A program made the translations under genes and the position numbers. Shown here in pieces: positions 18,370 to 26,663 of a DNA stretch of 64,000 nt. Each line of letters starts with the position of its first letter. The first letter of the stretch is position 1. The stretch covers positions 1-64,000 of the forward strand of contig NZ_ACLQ01000031.1 in the NCBI RefSeq assembly GCF_000174755.1, written 5' to 3'. The notes under the pieces were generated by a model. That model did no database searches and had not been told where the DNA came from. It saw only the letters and a list, made by a program, of their open reading frames with translations. Origin of the DNA: Capnocytophaga gingivalis ATCC 33624 (GTDB lineage Bacteria > Bacteroidota > Bacteroidia > Flavobacteriales > Flavobacteriaceae).

Positions 18370-19908
18370 ATGAAAAGATTCCTTTTACCCTTGTGTATAC
18401 TCTTTACACCTATTCTTTATGGACAAATAGCCCCGGATACGGATATGTTTGCCAAGATGTACACTATATACGAGCAGACTCCTATTTTTTTGACAGAAAT
18501 ACCTGTAAAAAATTTTACCCTCAGTAGTGTATACCTCAATCATCAAGAGGGAAATCTCCGCTTAGGACAACAACCCAAGGAACAAACTGACTTTGGCTTA
18601 CAGTCCTATGGGTTTTACAAACATAAGGAAATACGTTTTTTAGGTCGGCTCAATATGCAGCGTATCTACCAAAGAAACAAGGCTTGGAATCTCTCCGAAA
18701 CAGAGGTACAAGCTAATGGTCTCATGCCTGATCCTCACTACTTTGGGGTAAGCCGTCCAGCTCCTTGGGTAAACCAACAATACAATATTTTTGGAGGAGT
18801 ATCCCTCCCTCTATACCAACAGGTATGGTCTCTCTCACTCTCTACCCATATCAACTATGAGGAGAAATTCCGAGAAACCTACGATCCTCGTCCTAAAACA
18901 AGCCATAACGAGCTCCATTTTGCTGCACAAACGGCCTTGCGTATTTTCCCCAAGCACAAAATAGCCCTCTCTGGAGAATATGGATTCAACAAAATGGTTG
19001 ATAAAATGAAGTTTGCCGATGAAAATGGACAGAAACCACTGAACTTAACTAAGTACAACCGTTGGCAACTTGGCTATGGTAATTTTCAACTCTCTTCCTC
19101 CTCCAATAACAAACGTAAGAATGACTATTATGGCTTTGCTCTTGGCTATCATTATACAGGGCTACAGCACAAGTTCTTGGTGGAAGGAAGTTACCGAAAT
19201 ACCCTAACTCATACCTACCTCAATGCCAATGACAGTGAGTCTGATTTGGATATCATTGCCCGCCTATACGAAGATACTTTTATGGCTAAGGCTCATTATC
19301 TTAATCAGCTAAAAGAAGACCAAGTACTGAGTCTTTCCATAATTGCCTCCCAACGAGAAGCCTCGAACCGTCTTGTGATGCGGCAAGGACGTTCTTACCG
19401 CTCCTACCAAGAGGATATCACCTTCTCTGCCAATCTGCTAAAAAATATCGGTACTACCACTCGCGAACTCGCCTTTGAAGCTGTTTATCAAGGAGCTTAT
19501 CAAAAAGATATCATTGCCAAAACCCTTACCGATCACAGTACTTTGGCTCTTTCTCTCCTATGGGCTAAGGAATATGAAGTGGACACTTTCTTGGTTCGTC
19601 CGACTGTAAAAGGTACTGTAATTTTCCCTTTGTATAACAAACTTATCAATCAAAATACAGATTATCACAAGCCCTATTCCGAAACGGACTATGCAGCCCG
19701 TACCCTACGCCTTTTCTATGAGGAAGTAGTCTACCCTGACCATGAATTTTTCCATACTACCCGCTATCAGTTTTCTTTAGGAACTGACCTGAAGAAGCGT
19801 CTTTCCAAGCAAACCTTACTGATCACAGGCATCCATTCGACCTATACGACCTCTTTCAAAGGAAAAGATCGCTATGGAGCGGCTATCTCTATTTCACTAC
19901 TCAAGTAA
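18370..19908 (+). CDS. DUF6850-like outer-membrane beta-barrel protein
   Basis: This is a 512 aa protein from the ATG at 18370, chosen because it opens with a proper signal peptide (residues 1-19, MKRFLLPLCILFTPILYGQ). An upstream TTG start at 18340 would fall inside the palindromic repeat and add a non-signal extension. The mature part is rich in Tyr, Asn and alternating hydrophobics (for example FALGYHYTGLQHKFLVEGSY, TRELAFEAVYQGAY) and ends in a strand (RYGAAISISLLK), as expected for an outer-membrane barrel. The family name is inferred from its position after a DUF4876 gene and from overall look. The role is unknown, possibly a structural partner of the TonB receptor. Confidence 0.72.
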   Translation: MKRFLLPLCILFTPILYGQIAPDTDMFAKMYTIYEQTPIFLTEIPVKNFTLSSVYLNHQEGNLRLGQQPKEQTDFGLQSYGFYKHKEIRFLGRLNMQRIYQRNKAWNLSETEVQANGLMPDPHYFGVSRPAPWVNQQYNIFGGVSLPLYQQVWSLSLSTHINYEEKFRETYDPRPKTSHNELHFAAQTALRIFPKHKIALSGEYGFNKMVDKMKFADENGQKPLNLTKYNRWQLGYGNFQLSSSSNNKRKNDYYGFALGYHYTGLQHKFLVEGSYRNTLTHTYLNANDSESDLDIIARLYEDTFMAKAHYLNQLKEDQVLSLSIIASQREASNRLVMRQGRSYRSYQEDITFSANLLKNIGTTTRELAFEAVYQGAYQKDIIAKTLTDHSTLALSLLWAKEYEVDTFLVRPTVKGTVIFPLYNKLINQNTDYHKPYSETDYAARTLRLFYEEVVYPDHEFFHTTRYQFSLGTDLKKRLSKQTLLITGIHSTYTTSFKGKDRYGAAISISLLK

Positions 19909-19914
19909 AAATCG

Positions 19915-19922
19915 TATCTTTG
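19915..19922 (+). promoter_or_regulatory. -7 box before the cytochrome c peroxidase gene
   Basis: TATCTTTG lies just after the DUF6850-like stop and 38 bases before the ATG at 19961. No -33 TTTG is seen. It suggests the peroxidase may also be transcribed from an internal promoter. Confidence 0.45.
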
Positions 19923-19960
19923 CCTCCATAACTATACCCCTTAAATTCTATAACCCTAAA

Positions 19961-21097
19961 ATGAAAAAAATACTTATCTTACCCCTTTGTATGGGAGTTT
20001 TCTTCTCTTTCACTCGGCTGAAAGACTCCTTATATGAACCAGAATATATCACCCAACTCCGAGAAGCCTATAGCAGTGGAGATACGAAAAACTGGGAAGT
20101 TCCTTTCTTGGACGAAAGTGTCAAGGCTTACTATGTGGAGATAGGATCCTTACCTAAACTCTCTTTCCCAGAAAACAACCCTTATTCCGATGCTAAAAAG
20201 GAGTTGGGCAAACTCCTTTTCTTCGACCCTCGCCTATCGAAATCCAAACAAATATCCTGTGCCAACTGCCATGACCCCGAATTGGCATGGGCGGATGGGC
20301 GCAGTGTCTCTTTCGGGCACAACCGCAAGAATGGGGTAAGGAACTCTCCTTCGGTGTTCAATATGGCGTATCATACTACCTTCTTCTGGGATGGAAGAGC
20401 AAGCACATTAGAATCTCAGGCTATGTTCCCACTTACCGATCCGGTGGAGATGGCCTCCCACGAGGCAGTAGCAGTAAAGCACATCAAGCGTATCAAGGGC
20501 TATCGTCCTTACTTCAAGGAAGCTTTTGGCGATGAGAAGATTACCCTTACACGTATCTTCGAGGCCATTGCCACCTACGAGCGTACCATTGTCAGCGGCA
20601 AAAGCAAGTTTGACCGCTTTATCTCTGGAGATAAAAATCTCTTCACTGATGAGGAGGTCTTGGGCTTACACCTATTCCGCACCAAGGCACGTTGTGTGAA
20701 CTGTCACTTCTCTCCCCTATTCTCCGACCAGCAATTCCACAACTTAGGTCTTTCCTACTATGGGCGCAAGCATGAGGACTTAGGGCGCTTCAAGATCTCT
20801 AAGGACACTGCCGATGTAGGGCGCTTCAAGACAGCTTCCCTTCGAGAAGTAGCCCGTACCGCTCCCTACATGCACAACGGGCTTATCCCTTCCTTGGACG
20901 AGGTCATCCAGATGTATGATGCAGGCATGGCACACCCTAAACCACGCAAAGATCAGCAGAACGATCCCCTATTCCCTACCACAGATCCTCTATTACAAAA
21001 GCTCTCCCTTACCAAAGAGGAAAGAGCCGCTCTCAAGGCTTTTCTTCTAACACTCAACTCCCCTGCCAAGCGAGAAAAAATGCCTGAATTACCATGA
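19961..21097 (+). CDS. Di-heme cytochrome c peroxidase (CCP/MauG family)
   Basis: Bacterial CCPs are periplasmic and reduce H2O2 with two c-type hemes; MauG/MbnH relatives oxidise protein residues instead. From the ATG at 19961 the protein has 378 aa and opens with a hydrophobic export segment (MKKILILPLCMGVFF); an in-frame upstream start would overlap the previous gene and hide it. Heme motifs are CANCH (from C100) and CVNCH (from C245). Family segments GVRNSPSVFNMAYH, FFWDGRASTLE and TAPYMHNGLIPSLDEV are present. The c-type hemes would need a cytochrome c maturation system; CcsBA is encoded at 43218. The neighbouring TonB receptor hints at a shared metal or redox role (inference). Confidence 0.92.
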   Translation: MKKILILPLCMGVFFSFTRLKDSLYEPEYITQLREAYSSGDTKNWEVPFLDESVKAYYVEIGSLPKLSFPENNPYSDAKKELGKLLFFDPRLSKSKQISCANCHDPELAWADGRSVSFGHNRKNGVRNSPSVFNMAYHTTFFWDGRASTLESQAMFPLTDPVEMASHEAVAVKHIKRIKGYRPYFKEAFGDEKITLTRIFEAIATYERTIVSGKSKFDRFISGDKNLFTDEEVLGLHLFRTKARCVNCHFSPLFSDQQFHNLGLSYYGRKHEDLGRFKISKDTADVGRFKTASLREVARTAPYMHNGLIPSLDEVIQMYDAGMAHPKPRKDQQNDPLFPTTDPLLQKLSLTKEERAALKAFLLTLNSPAKREKMPELP

Positions 21098-21124
21098 TTT
21101 AGTGATTTAGAGGTTTAGAATTTA

Positions 21125-21160
21125 AGGGTTATAGGGTTTTAGCTAAAATCCTATAACCCT
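21125..21160. terminator. 36-base palindrome after the peroxidase gene
   Basis: Arms 21125-21142 and 21143-21160 are complementary at 17 of 18 positions (AGGGTTATAGG against CCTATAACCCT). It lies 28 bases past the peroxidase stop. There is no good T tract, so it is either a hairpin terminator or 3'-end stabiliser, or a dispersed palindrome. Confidence 0.65.
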
Positions 21161-21214
21161 AAATATTTCTATAAATCCTTTATCCTTACTCTACTAAACT
21201 ATTGTTAATTATTG

Positions 21215-21244
21215 ATTGATAACAACTTATATTTCATACTTTTG
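21215..21244 (+). promoter_or_regulatory. Promoter for the WD40-like lipoprotein gene
   Basis: ATTG (21215-21218) and TACTTTTG (21237-21244) are 18 bases apart, a good promoter match. It ends 34 bases before the ATG at 21279. Confidence 0.7.
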
Positions 21245-21278
21245 CCTCCTAAATATAACTATATTAAAAATAAAAAGT

Positions 21279-22367
21279 ATGAAAAAGCTCATCTTTTCGG
21301 CTCTTGTAGCCACAGCAATATGCATTTCCTCTTGTTCCAAAGATGGAGATGGAGGAGGAAGTGGCAGCGGCCTCCCTGGTACACTCTATGTGGATTTCGC
21401 TACCGATGGCATTCAGTCCTATAACTTCTCCAATGGCAAGCTCAGCAAGGTAGTCAAAACCATGAATGGGCCAGGCATCACAGGTTGTGATATCACTTAT
21501 GGTAGCAAGGAAATAGCACTGGCTATCAGTACTGATCGTTCGTTTGGCACTCAAGATACCCAAACTTTCTTATTGCGTCCTTGGGACGGTGGTCATGTAT
21601 GGTTCGCCTATGATAAACTTCCAAAAACAGGCAACACTTTCTCGTTTAGCTTTACTTATGACCCTAAGGAGTTCTACAAAGAGTGTATCATTCGCCTCTC
21701 ACCCAATAAGAAATTTATCGCCGTTGATTCCTATGAATGGGACGAGCGAGGGGTGCTCTTACTCAATACCGAGACAGGTAAGCTCATAGCCGACTTCACC
21801 AAGGGACTTACCCGTGACGATTTGGGCTATCAAAGCACACCTGTATGGACTGAAAACAACGAGATGTATAGTGCTATCAAGGGAGTACTTTATCGCTGGA
21901 AGGAGGGCTACGGAGACCGTGTAGAAGAAGTTCTTACACTCAACGAAGGCAAAGGTGCCAGCTATGTAACGGTAAATCCACAAGGTACTCGTGTGGCTTT
22001 TCGCTATAACAAACACCTTTGGGTACAGAATATAGACGGCAGTAACCTGCACCAAGTAACTACCTCCCAACTCACTGGCTCTAACAAAGCCGATGGTGAA
22101 TATCACCCTGTATTCTCCCCCGATGGCAAGTATATTGCTCTTGTAGGAGCACCCACTGTAGGGCGTGCTTGGACAGACTATGATCCCTTGCAACCCAGCC
22201 AAGGAGGTGTTGTGGTAACAAGTGGTGGCTATGGCTATGTGTTTGTAATTCGTGATGACGGCAAACTCTATGACCTTGAAAACGACAAAAGTGGCTTCAT
22301 TGTGCTCCGCCAAGGAGGAGGCATACATGGAGTACCCTCTTACTTCAGCGGGATGATGTGGAGATAA
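21279..22367 (+). CDS. TolB/WD40-like beta-propeller lipoprotein
   Basis: This 362 aa lipoprotein starts at 21279, where a proper signal appears (ISSC, lipidated Cys19). The first downstream residues are SKDGDGGGSGSG, a flexible acidic linker. Propeller-like blades with PD40/TolB signatures are seen, for example YHPVFSPDGKYIALVG and SYVTVNPQGTRVAFRYNKHLWVQNIDG. It is probably a periplasmic or surface-exposed binding scaffold; the ligand is unknown. It has its own promoter beyond the palindrome at 21125, so its link to the TonB-peroxidase cluster is only positional. A decayed copy of its signal region follows at 22392. Confidence 0.82.
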   Translation: MKKLIFSALVATAICISSCSKDGDGGGSGSGLPGTLYVDFATDGIQSYNFSNGKLSKVVKTMNGPGITGCDITYGSKEIALAISTDRSFGTQDTQTFLLRPWDGGHVWFAYDKLPKTGNTFSFSFTYDPKEFYKECIIRLSPNKKFIAVDSYEWDERGVLLLNTETGKLIADFTKGLTRDDLGYQSTPVWTENNEMYSAIKGVLYRWKEGYGDRVEEVLTLNEGKGASYVTVNPQGTRVAFRYNKHLWVQNIDGSNLHQVTTSQLTGSNKADGEYHPVFSPDGKYIALVGAPTVGRAWTDYDPLQPSQGGVVVTSGGYGYVFVIRDDGKLYDLENDKSGFIVLRQGGGIHGVPSYFSGMMWR

Positions 22368-22391
22368 TGGTCAATGATTAATGATTGATTC

Positions 22392-22681
22392 TATAAAAAA
22401 CTGATTCTTTCGGCTCTTGTAGCCACAGCATTATTCGTTTCCTCTTGTTCCAAAAAGGGAGATGTAGGGGAGGTGATAAATATATGATGTTACTGACCCT
22501 CAAAACAAAAAAGAACTATTGCTTGCTGCGAAGAAGGTGATACTTTTGATTAGGTAAAAGAAGACAATCACTAATACAACGTTTCTAATAGACAAAAGCA
22601 CCTATCCCGTTTTAGATTTAGCGAAGATAAACAAACGCTTTTCTTTGGTAATGAATACTACTTTAGTCTCACAAAAATAAA
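22392..22681 (+). pseudogene. Decayed lipoprotein gene related to the preceding one
   Basis: The stretch 22395-22470 is closely similar to the start of the gene at 21279. It encodes KKLILSALVATALFVSSCSKKGD in frame, an intact lipoprotein signal, but the start codon is replaced by TAT and a TGA follows soon after. Another frame then reads DVTDPQNKKELLLAAKKV and, past a stop, FLIDKSTYPVLDLAKINKR, ending with TAA at about 22681. This fits a small lipoprotein gene broken by loss of start, frameshift and stop. The downstream part does not resemble the propeller protein, so only the signal region is shared. It fills the 384-base gap before the DUF4870-like gene. Confidence 0.7.
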
Positions 22682-22693
22682 TCTAAAAATTTC

Positions 22694-22724
22694 TTGTAAC
22701 ATTCAGGAAAATATTGTATTTTTG
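22694..22724 (+). promoter_or_regulatory. Promoter for the DUF4870-like gene
   Basis: TTG (22694-22696) and TATTTTTG (22717-22724) are 20 bases apart. The -7 box ends 27 bases before the ATG at 22752. Confidence 0.65.
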
Positions 22725-22751
22725 TGCGCAAAATTCTTAAATGATAAAAAA

Positions 22752-23060
22752 ATGGATAAAAAAACTACAGCTCTCGTGTCATATATCACTCTTATTGGGT
22801 GGTTGATTGCGTTTTTTACAGGAAAAGATGACGCTGATGACTTTGTGAAATTTCATTTTCGCCAGTCTTTAGGGTTACACATTACCTCTTTTGTGTTCTG
22901 TATTGTACTAGGAATCATTATTTCCATTGTTCCTGCCTTAAGTTTCTTAGGACTTATTGGTCTTGTATTCTTTGTACTTATGGTCTTGGGAGCTATCAAT
23001 GCCAACAAAGGAGAGAAAACTCCTCTTCCTATCATTGGACAATATTTCCTAGAAAAATAA
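22752..23060 (+). CDS. Small DUF4870/Tic20-like membrane protein
   Basis: This is a 102 aa protein from the ATG at 22752. An earlier in-frame start would overlap the promoter and add a hydrophilic extension. It opens with MDKKTTALVSYITLIGWLIAFF, a short acidic loop (GKDDADDFVKFHFRQSLGLH), then two closely spaced transmembrane helices. The pattern of a first helix, a FHxRQ-like motif and two further helices is typical of DUF4870 membrane proteins. Function is unknown. Confidence 0.82.
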   Translation: MDKKTTALVSYITLIGWLIAFFTGKDDADDFVKFHFRQSLGLHITSFVFCIVLGIIISIVPALSFLGLIGLVFFVLMVLGAINANKGEKTPLPIIGQYFLEK

Positions 23061-23090
23061 AATCACAGTTCTCAGCGATCTGTAAAACAA

Positions 23091-23135
23091 CAAACAGGTA
23101 ATAGTGATTAGTAATTGATCTCTATTACCTGTTTG
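23091..23135. terminator. Convergent hairpin terminator
   Basis: Perfect 14-base arms CAAACAGGTAATAG (23091-23104) and CTATTACCTGTTTG (23122-23135) enclose a 17-base loop. It sits between the converging DUF4870-like and metalloprotease A genes and probably ends transcription from both sides. Confidence 0.65.
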
Positions 23136-23198
23136 CTATTTATGTCGACACTCGCTAGCTTTACTCTCATACTCGCTCACGCGACTTTATCTATTACC

Positions 23199-26100
23199 TT
23201 ACCTAACATAAAGATATCCCTTCTTCATATAAGACACTCCCTGTTGGTAATAGTGTATCACGTAAAAATACGTACCTGTGGGAAGGCGCTGTCCACTACC
23301 TACCACTCCTCGGACATTAGCATAGCCCCTAAAGACATCGCTTCCTTGTTGGTAGTGAGTACTTTCGTATACTTTCAACCCCATTTCATTAAAAATAACT
23401 ACTTCTATAGGAGTGTTATCATCTGTATTCTCTATCTTAAAATAGTTTTGACTTCCACTCTCTGTAGAAATCCCATTATATACAGCTATTCCTTTATTAT
23501 TTAGCTCTGGCATGAAAGCTGGAGCAGGCTTAGGCTCTGGAGTAGGAGCCGGTATATCCTTTTTAGGCTTTATAGTAATAACCTGTGTATGAGTGGCTTT
23601 ATTACCATTGCTATCACTCACAACCCATTGGTAAGTAATGTGATCAGAAGTTTCTTCCTTAGTAGGAGTGGCCGTAAGAATACCCTCACAATTGTCTTGC
23701 GCTGCAAGGGGTGCACCTTCTGGTATAGGATCTCCCTGTAGGATCTCCTTAGGTTGTGGCAATTGTCCTAGCCATACAGGAGCTTTGTCATCTTTTACTG
23801 TAATAAGCTGTAAGTGAGTCACCTCCCCACAATTGTCTTTAGCTTTGTAGGTTCGCTCTATCTCGTAGTCATTAGGAGCATGTTGTACTTTTATCCTATC
23901 CTGATATGTCACTTGGGGAGTACTACAGCCTCCTGAAGTCAAAGGGAGTTGCACTGAGGGTACTTTTCCACTACAATCCACAGTAATGGACTGAGGTAGT
24001 GTATGTGCTACAAAAGAGATCGGTTGTGGGTTGTTGCTCTTTTGTGGGTTAATGGTAATAATCTGTTCATAGCGATTTTCATTATGGGCATTATCCTCTG
24101 CAAACCATATATTACGTTCTCCTATCTTTTTACCTTGTTTGTCATAGATAGGCTCAGAACTTGAAGAAACATCTACTCGAGAATCACAATTATCCGTAGC
24201 TGTAAGGGTAGGTTTGAAAGGTATTTCACTTTCATCCTTTACGGTTAGGTTCGCAGGATAAGCTGAAAATTCGGGACGCTGGGTGTCTTTTAAGAAAATT
24301 TGTTGAACATGGCGGATAGCGGGGGCATCAGCCGCATAAGCCGTCCATACACGAGTGAGCTTGTAGGCTTTCTTATCACCCTCGGTCATTTCTTCCTCGT
24401 ATTCTATCTCAACCGAATCGCTTCCTTCTGCCTGCAATGTGGCTTTAGGAGGAATCTCTCCTCGGCACTGTACATGTATATCTTGGGGAAGATCTCCTAC
24501 AAAATGTAGGGTCCTGGTAGGTGTTTCCTTTTCAAAATAGATATATTGAACAAAAGTGGCTTTGTTTTTACATTTATCTATAGCTACCCAACGGCGCAGT
24601 ATATAGTCGGGATATGTTTCTTCTGAAAAAGAAACCATTGTATTTTTATCATTACAATAGACAGATCTAGCAGTAACCTCCGCCCTTTCTGGAATTTCTG
24701 TCCTTTTTACGGTAATGACAGGCTTGGGCAGATTATTGAAGATGATATCCGATTTTACCATGTCCTTCATATAGAGTTTATCCAAATCAACAGCATAAGC
24801 TATATGATCCAGCACTTCTATCTTAAAGAGCCCCTCCACATAACCAGCATATCCCTTCCAGCCTTTTGCTTGAGGAAAAGTTACTGTTGCTTCTCCGTTA
24901 TTAGGTACCCCTTCTGCTAAAACATAGTCATAGGTCTTTCCATAGTTATCTGAGAAAAGGATACGTACCTTACTATCTGGAGCAAATAGTTTCTTATCTA
25001 CACTCCAGTGCAGGGTAACATCCTCCCCCCTCTTGTAAGCTCCTGACCTACTACTCCTTACTATATTTGTAATTCTAAAAGGGGTTCCATCCTTTATTTG
25101 TACTTTGGTCTGATACACATCATAGAGAGGCGTATGGGGTTTGCCCGCTTTATAAGCACCTACAGAGCCGTCGCATACCCCTAACCAAAAAGTAAAATCT
25201 CCTGTTTCGTATTCCTCAGTGAATTTGTAAGGAACCTCTTTCCATTCATTCGTGTTATTATCCTTAGTATATGGACGATAGAAAGCAATTTTATTATCTG
25301 TAGTAGGACGGTTGGAAGGGAAACGTGCCTTACCAAACTCCTTAAAATCAGCCTGATGCGCCATATAAAGCAAAGGGTCTCCATCGGGATCACTCGCTTC
25401 TATGGTAAATTGAAAATAGGTATTAGGGGGTAAGGCATAGCTTTTTTTGAGTTTGCTACGGTCAATCATCGGTGCCTTGTTATCAGAGGGTTCTCCATAA
25501 GGTATATTGGGCTGAGGAAGACCCACAAGCTGGGTACGTGCCTTATCGGCATAATAGGCATCATGCAGATTGGTACGATTATGAATGGTATAGATAGAAG
25601 GCAAGGAAAAATAAGTGCCATAAGGGTCATTGATATAACTCATAATAGAGTTGCCCCTATCGGGTTCGGTAAAAGAAGAAGCTGTCGCACCTCCTATGGT
25701 AAAAGTATGGGCAGAACCCAATAGGTGCCCAAGCTCATGCAGAATAATATAGAACTCCTGATTGGCTACACAGCCTCCCTTGAGCTTGCCTGTAATCTCT
25801 CCCAGATGTGCCAATCCGCGATTGTCCTTATATACAGAAAAGACAATACCTGCATCGTAATTCTCCTCTCCTATGAGTTTATTAAATGTATCTGTAGCTG
25901 TATTTACAACAGTACGTACCAACGGCTTATCGGGATAGACTTCTTTTTTCTCGGTATCTCGGATGAGGCGTGCATCATCTACTAATTCAAATTGGTAACC
26001 CAACTCCCTTCCGCATACCTCATTGAGTTTGGTTTGTACATCCACCATAAAGGCCTTGGCCAGTTCCATACTCCCCTGACAATGCCCTTTGTAAAAGCTA

Positions 26101-26615
26101 TAATCTATCAGCATGGCCAAGCGGAAAGTCCTCAGTACATGCACATTATACAGTACTCGTTTGTCCTCGGAGGGTAGAGATTCCTCTGCAAGAATTGTTC
26201 CTCGGCTAAGAACTTGTGAAGAGGGGCGTATATCACAATCCCCTTCTTGACAAGTAGCACAGGAAGTAGCTCCTCGGGAGGGGCTAACCCTAAGCAGCCC
26301 CTTCTCATCTGTGAGAAAATAGGTATGCCCTTCATGCCATATTTCTCCCGAAAAGGTATTGGAAGACAAAGAGATACTTCCTGAAAATACTCCCTCATGG
26401 TAGGCTACAAAGCTGCGAAAACCTTCTTGAGAAAGCGAATTTTGTCGAGGACGCCACTCCAGATCAAGACGTCCCTCATTAGTAGAGATTGCCCAATGAA
26501 CTGGCGCTTCTGATGAAAAACGCGCTAAGACATCTGCTGTTTTCTCTTGAGCATAGAGCATGGAGGTACTAAACCATGCAAATGCCACAGAAAACAAATA
26601 ATATATTTTTTTCAT
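23199..26615 (-). CDS. Secreted zinc metalloprotease A with T9SS type B sorting domain
   Basis: This 1138 aa protein starts at 26615, where the signal peptide (MKKIYYLF, cleavage near YAQ) begins. Residues about 25-140 look like a propeptide with a Cys cluster (CATCQEGDC). The reprolysin-like zinc motif HELGHLLGSAH is at 293-303, followed by a Met-turn (NSIMSY). Next come a cadherin-like segment (ASDPDGDPLLYMAH), a sialidase-like beta segment and about four HYR/Ig-like repeats with paired Cys. The last 90 or so residues (NEMGLKVYES, LPTGTYFYVI, KKGYLYVR) form a gliding-associated type B T9SS domain. The protein should be exported by the SprA system and held at or released from the surface. 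It is 48 bases downstream of the related gene B and is probably co-transcribed with it. Substrates are unknown. Confidence 0.88.
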   Translation of the reverse strand: MKKIYYLFSVAFAWFSTSMLYAQEKTADVLARFSSEAPVHWAISTNEGRLDLEWRPRQNSLSQEGFRSFVAYHEGVFSGSISLSSNTFSGEIWHEGHTYFLTDEKGLLRVSPSRGATSCATCQEGDCDIRPSSQVLSRGTILAEESLPSEDKRVLYNVHVLRTFRLAMLIDYSFYKGHCQGSMELAKAFMVDVQTKLNEVCGRELGYQFELVDDARLIRDTEKKEVYPDKPLVRTVVNTATDTFNKLIGEENYDAGIVFSVYKDNRGLAHLGEITGKLKGGCVANQEFYIILHELGHLLGSAHTFTIGGATASSFTEPDRGNSIMSYINDPYGTYFSLPSIYTIHNRTNLHDAYYADKARTQLVGLPQPNIPYGEPSDNKAPMIDRSKLKKSYALPPNTYFQFTIEASDPDGDPLLYMAHQADFKEFGKARFPSNRPTTDNKIAFYRPYTKDNNTNEWKEVPYKFTEEYETGDFTFWLGVCDGSVGAYKAGKPHTPLYDVYQTKVQIKDGTPFRITNIVRSSRSGAYKRGEDVTLHWSVDKKLFAPDSKVRILFSDNYGKTYDYVLAEGVPNNGEATVTFPQAKGWKGYAGYVEGLFKIEVLDHIAYAVDLDKLYMKDMVKSDIIFNNLPKPVITVKRTEIPERAEVTARSVYCNDKNTMVSFSEETYPDYILRRWVAIDKCKNKATFVQYIYFEKETPTRTLHFVGDLPQDIHVQCRGEIPPKATLQAEGSDSVEIEYEEEMTEGDKKAYKLTRVWTAYAADAPAIRHVQQIFLKDTQRPEFSAYPANLTVKDESEIPFKPTLTATDNCDSRVDVSSSSEPIYDKQGKKIGERNIWFAEDNAHNENRYEQIITINPQKSNNPQPISFVAHTLPQSITVDCSGKVPSVQLPLTSGGCSTPQVTYQDRIKVQHAPNDYEIERTYKAKDNCGEVTHLQLITVKDDKAPVWLGQLPQPKEILQGDPIPEGAPLAAQDNCEGILTATPTKEETSDHITYQWVVSDSNGNKATHTQVITIKPKKDIPAPTPEPKPAPAFMPELNNKGIAVYNGISTESGSQNYFKIENTDDNTPIEVVIFNEMGLKVYESTHYQQGSDVFRGYANVRGVVGSGQRLPTGTYFYVIHYYQQGVSYMKKGYLYVR

Positions 26616-26663
26616 TTCTAATAAAATAATAATCAACGATTACTTCCTACCTACCAGTAAAAA

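Noticed and set aside
19874-19960. Earlier start for the cytochrome c peroxidase overlapping the previous gene
   Set aside because: The extension is not signal-like, and the -7 box at 19915 plus a clear signal segment at 19961 favour the later start.
21759-22328. 189-codon minus-strand frame opposite the propeller lipoprotein
   Set aside because: The plus-strand gene has a signal peptide, lipobox, blade motifs and promoter; the opposite frame has none.
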